Source: a bacterium UBP8_UBA817
GTDB lineage: Bacteria > Margulisbacteria > Marinamargulisbacteria > CAMDBA01
Length of the DNA stretch: 37,833 bases
Reading direction: 5' to 3'
Assembly (NCBI GenBank): GCA_945888995.1
Contig: CAMDBA010000012.1
Coordinates: 1 to 37,833, forward strand
Shown here: positions 7,973 through 16,881 of the stretch, piece after piece
Position numbering within the stretch: position 1 is the first letter of the stretch
Layout: each line of letters begins with the position of its first letter
Made by a program: the position numbers and the translations under genes
The notes under the pieces: model-generated
The model's database searches: none
Told to the model about the DNA's origin: nothing
What the model saw: only the letters and a program-made list of their open reading frames with translations

Positions 7973-10900
7973 TTAGACCCTCGCTTTTGCTGTGTCATAA
8001 AGTGTATTTCCAACTACGTCTAATCGTCCTTCCTTCCACAGAATGTCCAGAAAACCTGCAGAATTGAAGATGGGTCTTTTTGCTATGTCGGTTAATATAA
8101 AGTTAGGGATGCCCGAATCCCTGCAGATTGGATCTAATCTTGCGGCGAGTGATTTTTCGGAGAGGATATCCGCGCACCAGACATTGAGAGAATTAATACC
8201 TTTTAAGACAATTTCTCTTTCCCAGGTTTGCAAGAAAAGATGGAATCCGTTCGGAAGTTTATGAAAATGAGTGAGAGAAAAAAATGTATTGAAAAACTTA
8301 AGATCGCCTTTCCGATAGGCGATCATCAATTTGTCCGAGAGGGTTTCAGGAAGCTTGCCCTGTGCAGCTTGATCTCTGACATAGGTCATTAGAGTCTCTG
8401 AGAGAGTGGAAATTCCAAAAAATTGGGGATGGGTAAAGAATTTCTCCCAGTAGGCATTGATGAGGTCCCCTATAATGCCATTATGTAGAGTCTGGGTTAA
8501 GCGTTTGGCAATCTCATTTTGTATCGCAGAAAATAGAGGAGATAGCTCGGTCATTGTGAATTTTTTGCCTGCGGGAACTAATTCACTGAAAACTTCGTCT
8601 ACTGTTCCGGGGACTAAAGCTACTAGGGCAGGTTTATGAGACTCAATTTTAGAACGTATGATATCGGATATAGGAGGGCTTGTTTGACATTGTAAAAAAA
8701 ACTTCCGGATAGCAGGCAAACAGAAGGGGACTAGATTAACCGGTACCGATGTTTTGAGGCTGTTTTGACCGGTGCGGCGATGAACACCCAAGAGGAGTTC
8801 TGCAGAAATATGGGTGGCGTCATTTAACTGAAATGGCGTGGACGGTGTAGGTACTAAAGGCGGCAAGTTAGTACTCTCAGGGTTTCTGTTTTGGACTGAG
8901 GGTTTTTCAGGCTCAGGAAGCGGACGCGCATCACTGACCCATTCGGAAAGACTTGTTAACGGATCAGGATGACCCTCCCGATGATTGCTGTAGCGTATTC
9001 TGGTCAATATACTAAGGTTGGCACCGTGTCTTTGTAAAAGCGCTACAATATCATCTAATCCCGCTTTGTAAGCGCGTTGAAGCATGGTTCTGTTTCCTTC
9101 ATCTTCTAAACCAAGATCAATACCTCCTTTAATTAATTGTTCTACGCCGATATAAGATCTGTTTTCCACGGCGAGATGTCCCGGTAGTTTCTTCTTGTCT
9201 CCGCAGGCCAATTTAGGGTCCGCATTAAATTGAATAAGCAGTGCTAATAGAAGAATATTTCTTGTTTTGATTGCGGTATAAACGGGATATTCTCCGGTAC
9301 GTCGTGAACGCAAATTCGGAGAGGCGCCGCATTCCAAATAAAATTGAATGGCTATATTCTCATCGCGTTCCTCATCAAAAAAGCAGTATACTTCTTTCTC
9401 ATCAATGGCATGATCAACTAGACGGTATCCGTGTTCGGTTAGTATTCTCCCACAAGAAACCGAAGGAACCTGGCATGTGGCAGAAAAAGCAAAATGTTTT
9501 TTTAAATCATCTCGAAGAATATAAGGTGCAACTAATCTTAGGCAGTTAGTGCTGCTGCGGGCAATTATTTGGGGAACAAGCCTATTAATAAATGTTGTCC
9601 AACTCGGGTCTGCAGGCATGCCGTTCGCAATATCAATTGGAAAGAATGGGAATATAAGTATAAGTTGCTCCAATATGCCTGCATTATCCGTATCAATTGC
9701 TCTTTGAATCGGCTTGTCGAGTGTCAGTGTTTTTCCTTTTGAAAACCCGCAAAGTGTTGTGATGTATGATGGATTACCGGTTATCGCGGCTTCATTTATT
9801 AAGTCCGATAAGTCGGTTTTTTCGATCGTAACAAGCATCGGCGAAATGATGTTAAAGGCCTCTTGATTGTTTAATTTAATGGCCTCACGACAGAGCGTAA
9901 CTAAGACTTGGATACTAATTCCGGGTTTTGTCAGTATTTGCTGTAAAAAGGTCAGATCTTGATGTGCCAAAATATAGCGTGAGAAAAATGGCGTAACCTG
10001 CATATCGTGCCAGACATGGGCCATGATGGCGGATGTGAGATATTGGGGACGATTGGCTTGATTGGCAACTTTAAATAACGCAGTGCATGTTTCTGCGCAT
10101 CCCTTGATGACATTGCTGTACGGAAGCAAACGGTTATACATGTCGTACATTTCGAATACCATCGCCCATTCCAAGGGACTGAGCTTCCCAAATTGCGGTT
10201 TGAAATCGGGGGAATACCCTTGATCTAATAATATCTGTACGGCTTCAGGGAATTCGTCTATAACGGCGAATCCTAATGCTGAAGGAACCCAGCCGGTTTC
10301 AAGTCCTTCGACTACTTGCCATTGTTCATAGAGCCACGCACCCATTTGACCGTGGCGACCAGCTTTTGCGTAGGGCAATAAGTCTTGAATATCCACTTTT
10401 TTTGAAGCCGGATTTCGATTCCATTCTCGTATGAGGACTTTCGGATTTGCGGTATTGATGGCATGGTGTTTTTCGGCGTCCAAAAGAGGTGCCGGATCGG
10501 GAAGAAGGGGCGAGACAATAGGCGCTTCCAGGGCCCTTGTAATATGAGCGTGACCATTTTTCGTCGCAATTTGTCTCGGTGTTTCAACACCGGGTCGGAC
10601 TTTATCCGGATTTTCGCCTTTACTGACCAGGTAGCAAAACGTCTCTAAATGACCGGCCTGGGCTGTAAGGTCGAGCAGTGAACGTCCATCTGCCAGTAGG
10701 GCGTCATCCTGTAAAAATAGACGGTATCGAGGCGGTTCATCCGCTGTTCGAATCAGAAAATGGTCAAGAAAAAGAGCGGCTATTGCGACTTTATTACCCA
10801 TAACTGCCAGGTGAAGGGGACTGTCTCCATTTGATCGTCTTAAAAGTTGATCTGTATTTATAGGAGGATTTAGAGGTAGTGAAGATCTGATCCAATGATT

Positions 10901-11494
10901 GTGCGCAACGATAAGCGCCCGGGCAATATCGACATGTCCGCATTGAGCCGCAGCATGGAGCGCGGTTGTGCCATCCGGTAAGGCGTTATCAGGATGAAAT
11001 CCTCCTGCATTTAGAAAAAATTGAACAGTCTCGGTATTCCCCGCTAAAGTCGCAGCCATCACAGGCGTAAGGCCTGAAGGAAGGGCTAGGTCAAAATAAC
11101 TGCAATGGACAAGGGGGGTGCCATGACTATCTAAAAGTCCGGTGGTATAGGCTAAGAAGCAAGTGTTTCCAAATAATGCGGCAAGAAAAATAGGCGTAGC
11201 ACCTTGATTATCTTGCGCGAGCAGCATGTCAGGATGCTGTTGGGCGAGTTGGATCGCCTCTCCCGTATGTCCACGGCGGATAAGATCATGCAGAATAGTC
11301 CCTGAAGAAGGAGCTGTACTTATCTGATGAAGGATTTCGATTTGCTGGCCTACGATGTCGAAAAGATGGAGAATGGGGATACCCGTTATTCTAGGGGGAA
11401 CATGTCTTAGAAGCGGCCGCTCGCCCATACGAACATGTCCCGATGAGAGTAATGAAGCCGAATAAGGAAGGCTAAGGAGTTTTTTTAAACGCAT
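7973..11494 (-). CDS. giant ankyrin-repeat protein
   Basis: A 1173-residue protein of unknown function. An N-terminal ankyrin array covers about residues 65-325, with consensus pieces such as DGTTALHAAAQCGHVDIARALI and NGDSPLHLAVMGNKVAIAALFL. The middle is helical and degenerate, repeat-like. A second ankyrin group lies at about 720-820 (EGNRTMLQRAYKAGLDDIVALLQRHGANL), followed by a proline-rich linker at about 835-880 and a helical C-terminal region of about 290 residues that I cannot assign. No convincing secretion signal or membrane helix is visible. The ATG is preceded by AAAGTGAG. Such proteins act in protein-protein interaction, and in host-associated bacteria are often effectors, but nothing here proves secretion. 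The N-terminus (LKKLLSLP) weakly resembles those of the proteins at 15691 and 16881. Confidence 0.88.
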   Translation of the reverse strand: MRLKKLLSLPYSASLLSSGHVRMGERPLLRHVPPRITGIPILHLFDIVGQQIEILHQISTAPSSGTILHDLIRRGHTGEAIQLAQQHPDMLLAQDNQGATPIFLAALFGNTCFLAYTTGLLDSHGTPLVHCSYFDLALPSGLTPVMAATLAGNTETVQFFLNAGGFHPDNALPDGTTALHAAAQCGHVDIARALIVAHNHWIRSSLPLNPPINTDQLLRRSNGDSPLHLAVMGNKVAIAALFLDHFLIRTADEPPRYRLFLQDDALLADGRSLLDLTAQAGHLETFCYLVSKGENPDKVRPGVETPRQIATKNGHAHITRALEAPIVSPLLPDPAPLLDAEKHHAINTANPKVLIREWNRNPASKKVDIQDLLPYAKAGRHGQMGAWLYEQWQVVEGLETGWVPSALGFAVIDEFPEAVQILLDQGYSPDFKPQFGKLSPLEWAMVFEMYDMYNRLLPYSNVIKGCAETCTALFKVANQANRPQYLTSAIMAHVWHDMQVTPFFSRYILAHQDLTFLQQILTKPGISIQVLVTLCREAIKLNNQEAFNIISPMLVTIEKTDLSDLINEAAITGNPSYITTLCGFSKGKTLTLDKPIQRAIDTDNAGILEQLILIFPFFPIDIANGMPADPSWTTFINRLVPQIIARSSTNCLRLVAPYILRDDLKKHFAFSATCQVPSVSCGRILTEHGYRLVDHAIDEKEVYCFFDEERDENIAIQFYLECGASPNLRSRRTGEYPVYTAIKTRNILLLALLIQFNADPKLACGDKKKLPGHLAVENRSYIGVEQLIKGGIDLGLEDEGNRTMLQRAYKAGLDDIVALLQRHGANLSILTRIRYSNHREGHPDPLTSLSEWVSDARPLPEPEKPSVQNRNPESTNLPPLVPTPSTPFQLNDATHISAELLLGVHRRTGQNSLKTSVPVNLVPFCLPAIRKFFLQCQTSPPISDIIRSKIESHKPALVALVPGTVDEVFSELVPAGKKFTMTELSPLFSAIQNEIAKRLTQTLHNGIIGDLINAYWEKFFTHPQFFGISTLSETLMTYVRDQAAQGKLPETLSDKLMIAYRKGDLKFFNTFFSLTHFHKLPNGFHLFLQTWEREIVLKGINSLNVWCADILSEKSLAARLDPICRDSGIPNFILTDIAKRPIFNSAGFLDILWKEGRLDVVGNTLYDTAKARV

Positions 11495-11585
11495 TAATTC
11501 TCACTTTCTCTGGATAATTTTAAAGTATTTTATTGAAGATGCTGTAAGGTGGCCACCGATAAGGCCTGGTTATTTATCAAGAAGA

Positions 11586-12338
11586 TTAAACTGTAATTGC
11601 GGTAGAATTCTGCCAAATACCTTCTAAATAGGTGAGGGGATCAACTTTGATCGGCATAAGGTAAATATTTTGTCCGTAGCTCTGGCTCAATTGAATCATT
11701 TTGTCAGCCAGGCGGCAGTTGCCCTGCAAATCAAGGGTGAAAGATGGTGGGAAGCAGGCGTTGTTTTGATTGATCCAGTAAGTTTGCGATTTTTCAGTTG
11801 TAACAGGTGAAACGCCTAAAAATATGGGGCAGTCAGTGAGCTGATCTAGATAAACTTCGGCGTATTTGAGATCAAAAAATGGTTGGGTAAAAAAACCTTC
11901 TGCACCGGCATCTAGTTTTTGCTTACAATAAAGCAGTTCGTTTTTTAAAGAATTTCGGTAAGGATCCAGTCCTGCGAAGACCTGTAAGACCGGCAGAGAA
12001 GATTTAATAGCGGCGATTAGATCAAGTGTCGAAATTTCTCTATGAATACCTGTCTCATCATGATCCCCGGTAACAATCAGAACCGATTTTAGTCCCTGAT
12101 CAACCAGGGGGATCAAAATATCCAGGTGTCCGGCGATATCGCGATCAACGGTCCTGATATGTGGAATTGCGTTAATATTATGCTGCAGAAGTGCAGATGC
12201 GCCATCATAGCTGCGTACCGGGATGCGCAGTACATCCGGAATATTAATGCCGGTAATCGCCGGATATTGTTCCGTGATTTGCTGAGATTCGGTAATAAGG
12301 GTCTCAAGGAGACGGGGAACCAGCTCGACAAGAATCAT
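11586..12338 (-). CDS. methylenetetrahydrofolate reductase-like protein
   Basis: A 250-residue TIM-barrel protein of the MetF family, which reduces 5,10-methylene-THF to 5-methyl-THF. Visible landmarks are the N-terminal strand with the conserved Glu (VELVPR), IPHIRTVDRD (family: PHxxxRD), LIVTGDHD (family: GDPP/GD) and GAEGFFTQPFFD (family: GAxxxxTQxxFD). It is shorter than typical MetF (about 290-300) and divergent, so both flavin and reductant use are uncertain. The product would feed the cobalamin-dependent methionine synthase encoded at 23173, which is about 11 kb away and on the other strand. It is separated from the giant ankyrin gene by only 91 bases and could be transcribed ahead of it. 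Confidence 0.78.
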   Translation of the reverse strand: MILVELVPRLLETLITESQQITEQYPAITGINIPDVLRIPVRSYDGASALLQHNINAIPHIRTVDRDIAGHLDILIPLVDQGLKSVLIVTGDHDETGIHREISTLDLIAAIKSSLPVLQVFAGLDPYRNSLKNELLYCKQKLDAGAEGFFTQPFFDLKYAEVYLDQLTDCPIFLGVSPVTTEKSQTYWINQNNACFPPSFTLDLQGNCRLADKMIQLSQSYGQNIYLMPIKVDPLTYLEGIWQNSTAITV

Positions 12339-12389
12339 AAGGATTGCATTTTCTTATAGATCGCCTAAAAATTCAATGGAATGCTGTAT

Positions 12390-12405
12390 AAATAACCGGT
12401 TATTT
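12390..12405. promoter_or_regulatory. perfect 16-base palindrome, possible operator
   Basis: AAATAACCGGTTATTT is fully self-complementary. It lies in the 180-base divergent gap between the MetF-like gene (minus) and dedA (plus), about 60 bases upstream of the dedA -10 element. This is the size and position expected of a dimeric regulator's binding site. No regulator gene is adjacent. Confidence 0.4.
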
Positions 12406-12466
12406 GAAATGATCGGGTATAAACGGACTCCACGCCCTGGCTCTGTTCAAACGAGTGAACCTTCTC

Positions 12467-12472
12467 TATAAT
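12467..12472 (+). promoter_or_regulatory. -10 element upstream of dedA
   Basis: A perfect TATAAT about 47 bases before the dedA ATG. The -35 region is weak: TTCAAA at 15 bases or TGTTCA at 17 bases. Confidence 0.4.
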
Positions 12473-12518
12473 AACGTGATAATTTTTCCCCAGTATTTCT
12501 AAGGATTAGTCATAAAAA

Positions 12519-13169
12519 ATGAATTATCTTCATAGCATTGTCGATTTTGTTCTTCATTTAGATAAATATTTAGGTTCAGTTATTCTGCATTATCATGAAT
12601 GGACCTATATTCTTTTATTCACTATTATTTTTTGTGAGACAGGTCTGGTTGTTACACCGTTTTTACCCGGAGATTCACTTTTGTTTGTAGCAGGTAGTCT
12701 GGCGACTTCCGACGGGTTAAATCCGACATTATTGTATTTTTTATTGCTCATTGGGGCAATTTTAGGGAATACCGTTAATTATTTTATCGGCCGCTACTTA
12801 AGCGAAAAGATTCTCAGCCAAGGTAAAATTCGCTTTATAAAGAGTGAATATCTGGACCGGACCCAAAGCTATTACCAACGTTACGGAGGCTGGACCTTAA
12901 TTATTGCGCGATTTTTGCCTATTGTTAGGACATTCGCACCGTTTATGGCCGGAGTCGGCAAGATGAATTACATGAAATTTATGGTGTATAACGTGGTAGG
13001 TGCATTTTTATGGATTTCTTTCTTTTATTTAGGCGGATATTTGTTTGGAAATCTGCCGATTGTCCGGGAAAATTTCTCTTTGGTTGTGTTGATTATTCTT
13101 GTTGTTTCCATAGTCCCCCTTGTGGCTCATTTTGTAAGGGGCTATTTTAAGAAAGTCGCGGTTAAATAA
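12519..13169 (+). CDS. DedA-family membrane protein
   Basis: A 216-residue inner-membrane protein of the DedA/VTT family, whose members act in lipid-carrier recycling and envelope homeostasis. The family signature is intact: FCETGLVVTPFLPGDSLLF, with the conserved acidic residue E40 and the PFLPGD stretch at about 47-52. The second conserved part, ARFLPIVRTFAPFMAGVGKM with functional arginines, is at about 129-148. Several hydrophobic helices follow. The next gene starts four bases after the stop, so the two are co-expressed. Confidence 0.93.
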   Translation: MNYLHSIVDFVLHLDKYLGSVILHYHEWTYILLFTIIFCETGLVVTPFLPGDSLLFVAGSLATSDGLNPTLLYFLLLIGAILGNTVNYFIGRYLSEKILSQGKIRFIKSEYLDRTQSYYQRYGGWTLIIARFLPIVRTFAPFMAGVGKMNYMKFMVYNVVGAFLWISFFYLGGYLFGNLPIVRENFSLVVLIILVVSIVPLVAHFVRGYFKKVAVK

Positions 13170-13173
13170 TTTT

Positions 13174-13890
13174 ATGAATTTACGGTTAGAAACATCTTCA
13201 AAAAAATCCAGCATCAAGAAGCGGCGTTCCGGGCTGTTTTTATTCTTGCTCTTGGTTGCGGCAAACGTATCGGTCATTATGTTTATCTATACGATACAAC
13301 TGAAAAGTTATCAGTCGGCCGAAGTCACTGCAAAAAAGCAAATTTCACAGCTACAGGATCAGTTGGCGGCCAGTGAAGCCCAGAATCAAGAGCTTCAAAA
13401 AGAAACCGAGCGGTTAGGGAAAATGGTCAAGCAGGAAGCTGCCACCAAAGCAGAATCGCTGAGGCCTAATCAGATTCAGTTAGGCCGTACCCGCGCAGGG
13501 GAAAAAGTCGCCACAATGACCTTAAAAACTATCGAACCGTATGAAAAGAACGGACGCTTATCGACTGCGAATGTTCAGGCCACGTTAGCGGGTAGGGTGA
13601 CGATTACCGGACGGTATAATTACTATGATACCGGGCCCCTCTCCTCATTAGATGGCACGGTAGTATTTTCGGATCTCGATGAGTCCTCAAGGGAAAAAAT
13701 TCCTCAGCTTAAAGGGTCTTCATCAAAGATTTATTTTGTTTTCCGGAATCAGGAATTGGCGCGTGAGCTCTTAGGCCCACGGGGAACCTCCGGATACGCA
13801 ACGGTGACCATCGACAACTATGAACTCAATAGCCATCCCGGTGCTGTGTGGGATAAGGCTGAATTGGTTCGGGTTTTAGAGAAACTGTAA
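13174..13890 (+). CDS. membrane-anchored protein with coiled coil, unknown
   Basis: I do not recognise this 238-residue protein. It begins with a basic stretch (KKSSIKKRRSG), then one membrane helix at about residues 19-42. A coiled coil follows at about 48-92 (QISQLQDQLAASEAQNQELQ), and then a beta-rich domain of about 140 residues containing VTITGRYNYYDTGPLSSLDG. The layout is that of a single-pass protein with an extracytoplasmic domain. It is coupled to dedA by a four-base gap and has no independent ribosome-binding site of note, so it may act in the envelope alongside it. No enzymatic motif is seen. Confidence 0.7.
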   Translation: MNLRLETSSKKSSIKKRRSGLFLFLLLVAANVSVIMFIYTIQLKSYQSAEVTAKKQISQLQDQLAASEAQNQELQKETERLGKMVKQEAATKAESLRPNQIQLGRTRAGEKVATMTLKTIEPYEKNGRLSTANVQATLAGRVTITGRYNYYDTGPLSSLDGTVVFSDLDESSREKIPQLKGSSSKIYFVFRNQELARELLGPRGTSGYATVTIDNYELNSHPGAVWDKAELVRVLEKL

Positions 13891-13906
13891 CACCTATTAA
13901 TAAATC

Positions 13907-13940
13907 ATTGGTAAATCGATGGAACCACCGATTTACCAAT
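13907..13940 (+). terminator. hairpin downstream of the dedA unit
   Basis: Perfect 12-base arms, ATTGGTAAATCG and CGATTTACCAAT, around a 10-base loop, starting 17 bases after the stop of the coiled-coil protein. There is no T run after it, so it is a structured 3' end or a weak or factor-assisted terminator. Confidence 0.45.
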
Positions 13941-13966
13941 TCGTACAGACATACCTAGATACGAAA

Positions 13967-13990
13967 AGAGACGCGATTAATCGCGTCTCT
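13967..13990 (-). terminator. 24-base perfect palindrome, probable pyk terminator
   Basis: AGAGACGCGATT is followed directly by its exact complement, AATCGCGTCTCT. Read on the minus strand it lies about 45 bases beyond the pyruvate kinase stop and is followed by TTTTCG, which fits an intrinsic terminator. A dimeric-protein site is the alternative. Confidence 0.5.
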
Positions 13991-14034
13991 ACGTCCATTC
14001 ATAACAAAGGTTTATCTTTTCCTTCTAATAGGAG

Positions 14035-15492
14035 TTAAGGAACTTTAACCAATCGGACGGAATTCGTTCCACCGGAATGTCCGATCGGGATACCGGCTGT
14101 CACAACGATGGTGTCGTCGGTTTTGAGGATACCCAATCGTTTAACATCTTCCAGAGCGACCTTAATCATGTCGCTCCATCTAACCATCTCCGTAAACTTC
14201 TTTGAGAGCAGAAGCGGTCTGACGCCTCTGTATAGCATCATTTGATTATAGATTTGTTCGTCGTCTGTAGTTGCGATGATTGGAATCACCGGATTGAGTT
14301 TACACGAGATTAACGGCGTGCTGCCAGAGCTGGTGAAAACCATCAGGGCGCTTGCTTTATTTTCTTCGGCAATCTGGTCTGCCGCAGTAGCAAAAGAGGT
14401 TGATACTGTGTGATCTACGAAATATGTTTTATAGGATTTAAAGCTACGGCGCTTGATCTCGATCATGTGCTTATCCGTTGCAAGACAAATGGTTTTCATG
14501 GTCTGAACCACGTTTGTCGGATCAATCCCGACCGCAGTTTCGCCGGAGAGCATTACCGCATCGCAACGATCATAAATCGCGTTTGCAACGTCGGAGACTT
14601 CCGCACGGGTGGCGTTCTTCTTGTAAATCATGGTCTCCAGCATCTGAGTTGCAACGATAACCGGTTTAATCCGGCGATTAGATTCCCGAATAATCATTTT
14701 TTGCGCTTCAGGAACTTTTTCGACGCCGATTTCAACTCCGAGATCTCCCCGTGCCACCATGATAGCATCAGCGGCTTCGATAATCGGAATGATATGATCG
14801 ATCGCAAGTTGGCGCTCGATTTTGGCAATGATTTTGACTTTATGGCCACCAAGCTCATTGAGGTATGCTCTGAACAAATGAATGTCATCCGGTACGGAAA
14901 CAAATGAAAGCGCCACATACTCGAGATTGTTTTCAACGGCGAGGTGGATGTCGGTCTTATCTTTTTCTGTAAATGCGGAAGAGCTGATTTTGGTCTGAGG
15001 AAGGTTGACTCCTTTGTAATTGGAAAGAGGTCCGCCTTGCAGAACCTGACAGACAAGCTCTGTGTCGGTTTTTTCAATAACCGATAACCGGATACTTCCG
15101 TCATCGATATAAACCGGATCTCCTACTTTGACGTCTTGAATAAGACCGGGATAGCTCAATGAGGCGATTTTGTCGGTACCCGGTACTTCCTGGGAAGTCA
15201 GGCGAAATTCCTGCCCGGTTAATAATTCAACTTTACCATCTGCAAATTGGCCGATACGAATTTTAGGACCCTGAAGATCGACAAAAATACAAATAGGTTT
15301 GACCAGCTCACGGCTGATGCTTCGGATAAGCTGGACTTTTTCTTTAATAAATGCGGGATTCGCGTTATGAGATGCATTTAATCGAATAATATCGACGCCT
15401 GCCTCGATAATGCTTTGCAAGCCTTCTTTGCTATCACAGGCCGGGCCAAGAGTCGCGATAATTTTTGTTTTTTTATCGTCTAATTGGAGCAT
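14035..15492 (-). CDS. pyk: pyruvate kinase
   Basis: Converts PEP and ADP to pyruvate and ATP in lower glycolysis. The 485-residue length fits the bacterial enzyme. N-terminal residues KTKIIATLGPA start the A domain, and IRLNASHN carries substrate-binding residues. The B domain spans about residues 75-170 (QGPKIRIG). The active-site lysine is in KVKIIAKIE (K224), followed by MVARGDLGVEIG at about 245-256 and the MLSGETAVG motif. Cofactor dependence (K+) and allosteric regulation cannot be read with confidence. It is monocistronic, convergent with the dedA unit and divergent from the ankyrin/nucleotidyltransferase pair. PEP synthase, encoded at 30643, runs the reverse step. Confidence 0.97.
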   Translation of the reverse strand: MLQLDDKKTKIIATLGPACDSKEGLQSIIEAGVDIIRLNASHNANPAFIKEKVQLIRSISRELVKPICIFVDLQGPKIRIGQFADGKVELLTGQEFRLTSQEVPGTDKIASLSYPGLIQDVKVGDPVYIDDGSIRLSVIEKTDTELVCQVLQGGPLSNYKGVNLPQTKISSSAFTEKDKTDIHLAVENNLEYVALSFVSVPDDIHLFRAYLNELGGHKVKIIAKIERQLAIDHIIPIIEAADAIMVARGDLGVEIGVEKVPEAQKMIIRESNRRIKPVIVATQMLETMIYKKNATRAEVSDVANAIYDRCDAVMLSGETAVGIDPTNVVQTMKTICLATDKHMIEIKRRSFKSYKTYFVDHTVSTSFATAADQIAEENKASALMVFTSSGSTPLISCKLNPVIPIIATTDDEQIYNQMMLYRGVRPLLLSKKFTEMVRWSDMIKVALEDVKRLGILKTDDTIVVTAGIPIGHSGGTNSVRLVKVP

Positions 15493-15606
15493 AGGTTAAT
15501 AGTTCCTTAAATGTGCTTTTCTGATTTTATTTATCCGATCAATTTAATCAAAAAGTCACAGATAAGGCAAATTCTAAATTTTGATTTTGCTTTACAAATG
15601 GTGAGA

Positions 15607-15612
15607 TATAAT
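15607..15612 (+). promoter_or_regulatory. -10 element for the 15691 operon
   Basis: A perfect TATAAT lies 79 bases before the ATG at 15691, in the divergent gap with pyk. No -35 box has both good sequence and 16-18 base spacing; TTGATT at 15581 is 20 bases away. Confidence 0.35.
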
Positions 15613-15690
15613 CAGACACGATGTGAGAGAGCTAAGAGATATTAATCTTCTTAAACTGAAATTCAATGTTATTTTATTCGATTACTAAAT

Positions 15691-16881
15691 ATGTCTTGCC
15701 GATTATATAAAATAATTTCCGTCCCGGAAGTGGTAAACCCGCTCTCGTTGGTTTCCGATGCTGATCGGACGATGTTCTTGGTATGTGTAAGGGACGGCCA
15801 GATTTTTCGGATGCTCCATATGCTCCGGAAAAACTCGGATCTACTCTGTGTTCAGTCAAAATCAACGGGTCATACCGCGGCTCATTTTGCTGTGACAGCC
15901 GGGCAGGAGATGATATTGCGTCTTTTGCATCGGTTAGGATTTAACTTCGAACAATCTAATATAGAAGGATTGACGCCTCTGCAATTGGCCAAAAAACGCA
16001 TGGCTGATCCAGCATTCGCGTGGCAAAAAGAGGCATTACAGCGATGTGTTTCTTTTTTGACCTCTAGAAGGCATTTGGATTACTGGATCGAGAAAAGTCT
16101 GTTTGCAGTGAGTAAATCTCATTATTCACCGTCAATGGCAACCACGATTCCGAATTTTTTAAGTGAATTCGGTGAGTTTACCTATCGGGAAGCCACTTTG
16201 AGTGACCTTCTTTCCGAAGGTATTCAGTCATGGACAAACCGACAAGATGAATTTTCAATCCTCTATACCGGTGGATGCGCTTACCAGCGTGTTCTAAAGC
16301 AGTATGTAACGGCTACTGAAAGTCGGCATACTTATTTTCCTTTAAACTATGAAAGTTTCTATTTACCCGAAAATTCTGAGAGGGCCTCTCAAATAAATGC
16401 GGTCTTGTATGATCTCCATATTCATCCGATTTTCCCGGAAATGGTCAAAACAGCCAGAGAGGTAGGGGTAGAAAAATTTGGCGGACTTCTGCGGTATCAA
16501 AAGGCTTTAGAGAAGGCCGAAAAAATGGATATCGAGCATCGAATTGTGCCGTCTCCAATGGATTTGATAGGAACATTTAAACGGCACAGATCCAATTTTA
16601 GCCGTTCTATTGCCTTATTTGGGATTGTGCATGGCAACGGCAATCCGCTGCAGGGCGGCGTTACATTTTATTATTTTACCTCATCAAAAGAAGATGGGTT
16701 AGATCTTGAGCAATATAAAGCGGCACGACTACGGAATGATAAAGAGACCCAGTTTATTTTTGAAACCGACTACACTACGATTTGTCGGTCACTCGTCACG
16801 AATCTGAATAAGCTTCAAACACAGATTCGGTTCGAGTATGTATCATTGGAAGACTTAAAGTCATGTTGCGGGGGGCAATAA
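15691..16881 (+). CDS. ankyrin-containing protein, unknown
   Basis: A 396-residue protein with a short ankyrin part at about residues 25-105 (STGHTAAHFAVTAGQEMIL, then NIEGLTPLQLA) followed by an unassigned domain. In that domain, TGGCAYQRVL (about 193-202) and NYESFYLP (219-226) look like a decayed version of the GGAAR and DLDFYIP motifs of the next protein, with the acidic residues replaced. The N-terminus RLYKIISVPEVV also resembles the next protein's QFYKLVSCSPAL. I infer, weakly, that the two are related and that this one lost catalytic residues. There is no signal peptide. Its TAA overlaps the ATG of the next gene by one base, so translation is coupled. Confidence 0.7.
   Translation: MSCRLYKIISVPEVVNPLSLVSDADRTMFLVCVRDGQIFRMLHMLRKNSDLLCVQSKSTGHTAAHFAVTAGQEMILRLLHRLGFNFEQSNIEGLTPLQLAKKRMADPAFAWQKEALQRCVSFLTSRRHLDYWIEKSLFAVSKSHYSPSMATTIPNFLSEFGEFTYREATLSDLLSEGIQSWTNRQDEFSILYTGGCAYQRVLKQYVTATESRHTYFPLNYESFYLPENSERASQINAVLYDLHIHPIFPEMVKTAREVGVEKFGGLLRYQKALEKAEKMDIEHRIVPSPMDLIGTFKRHRSNFSRSIALFGIVHGNGNPLQGGVTFYYFTSSKEDGLDLEQYKAARLRNDKETQFIFETDYTTICRSLVTNLNKLQTQIRFEYVSLEDLKSCCGGQ

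Noticed and set aside
15591-15612. TTTACA plus TATAAT as a full promoter
   Set aside because: The spacer is only 10 bases; only the -10 box was kept.
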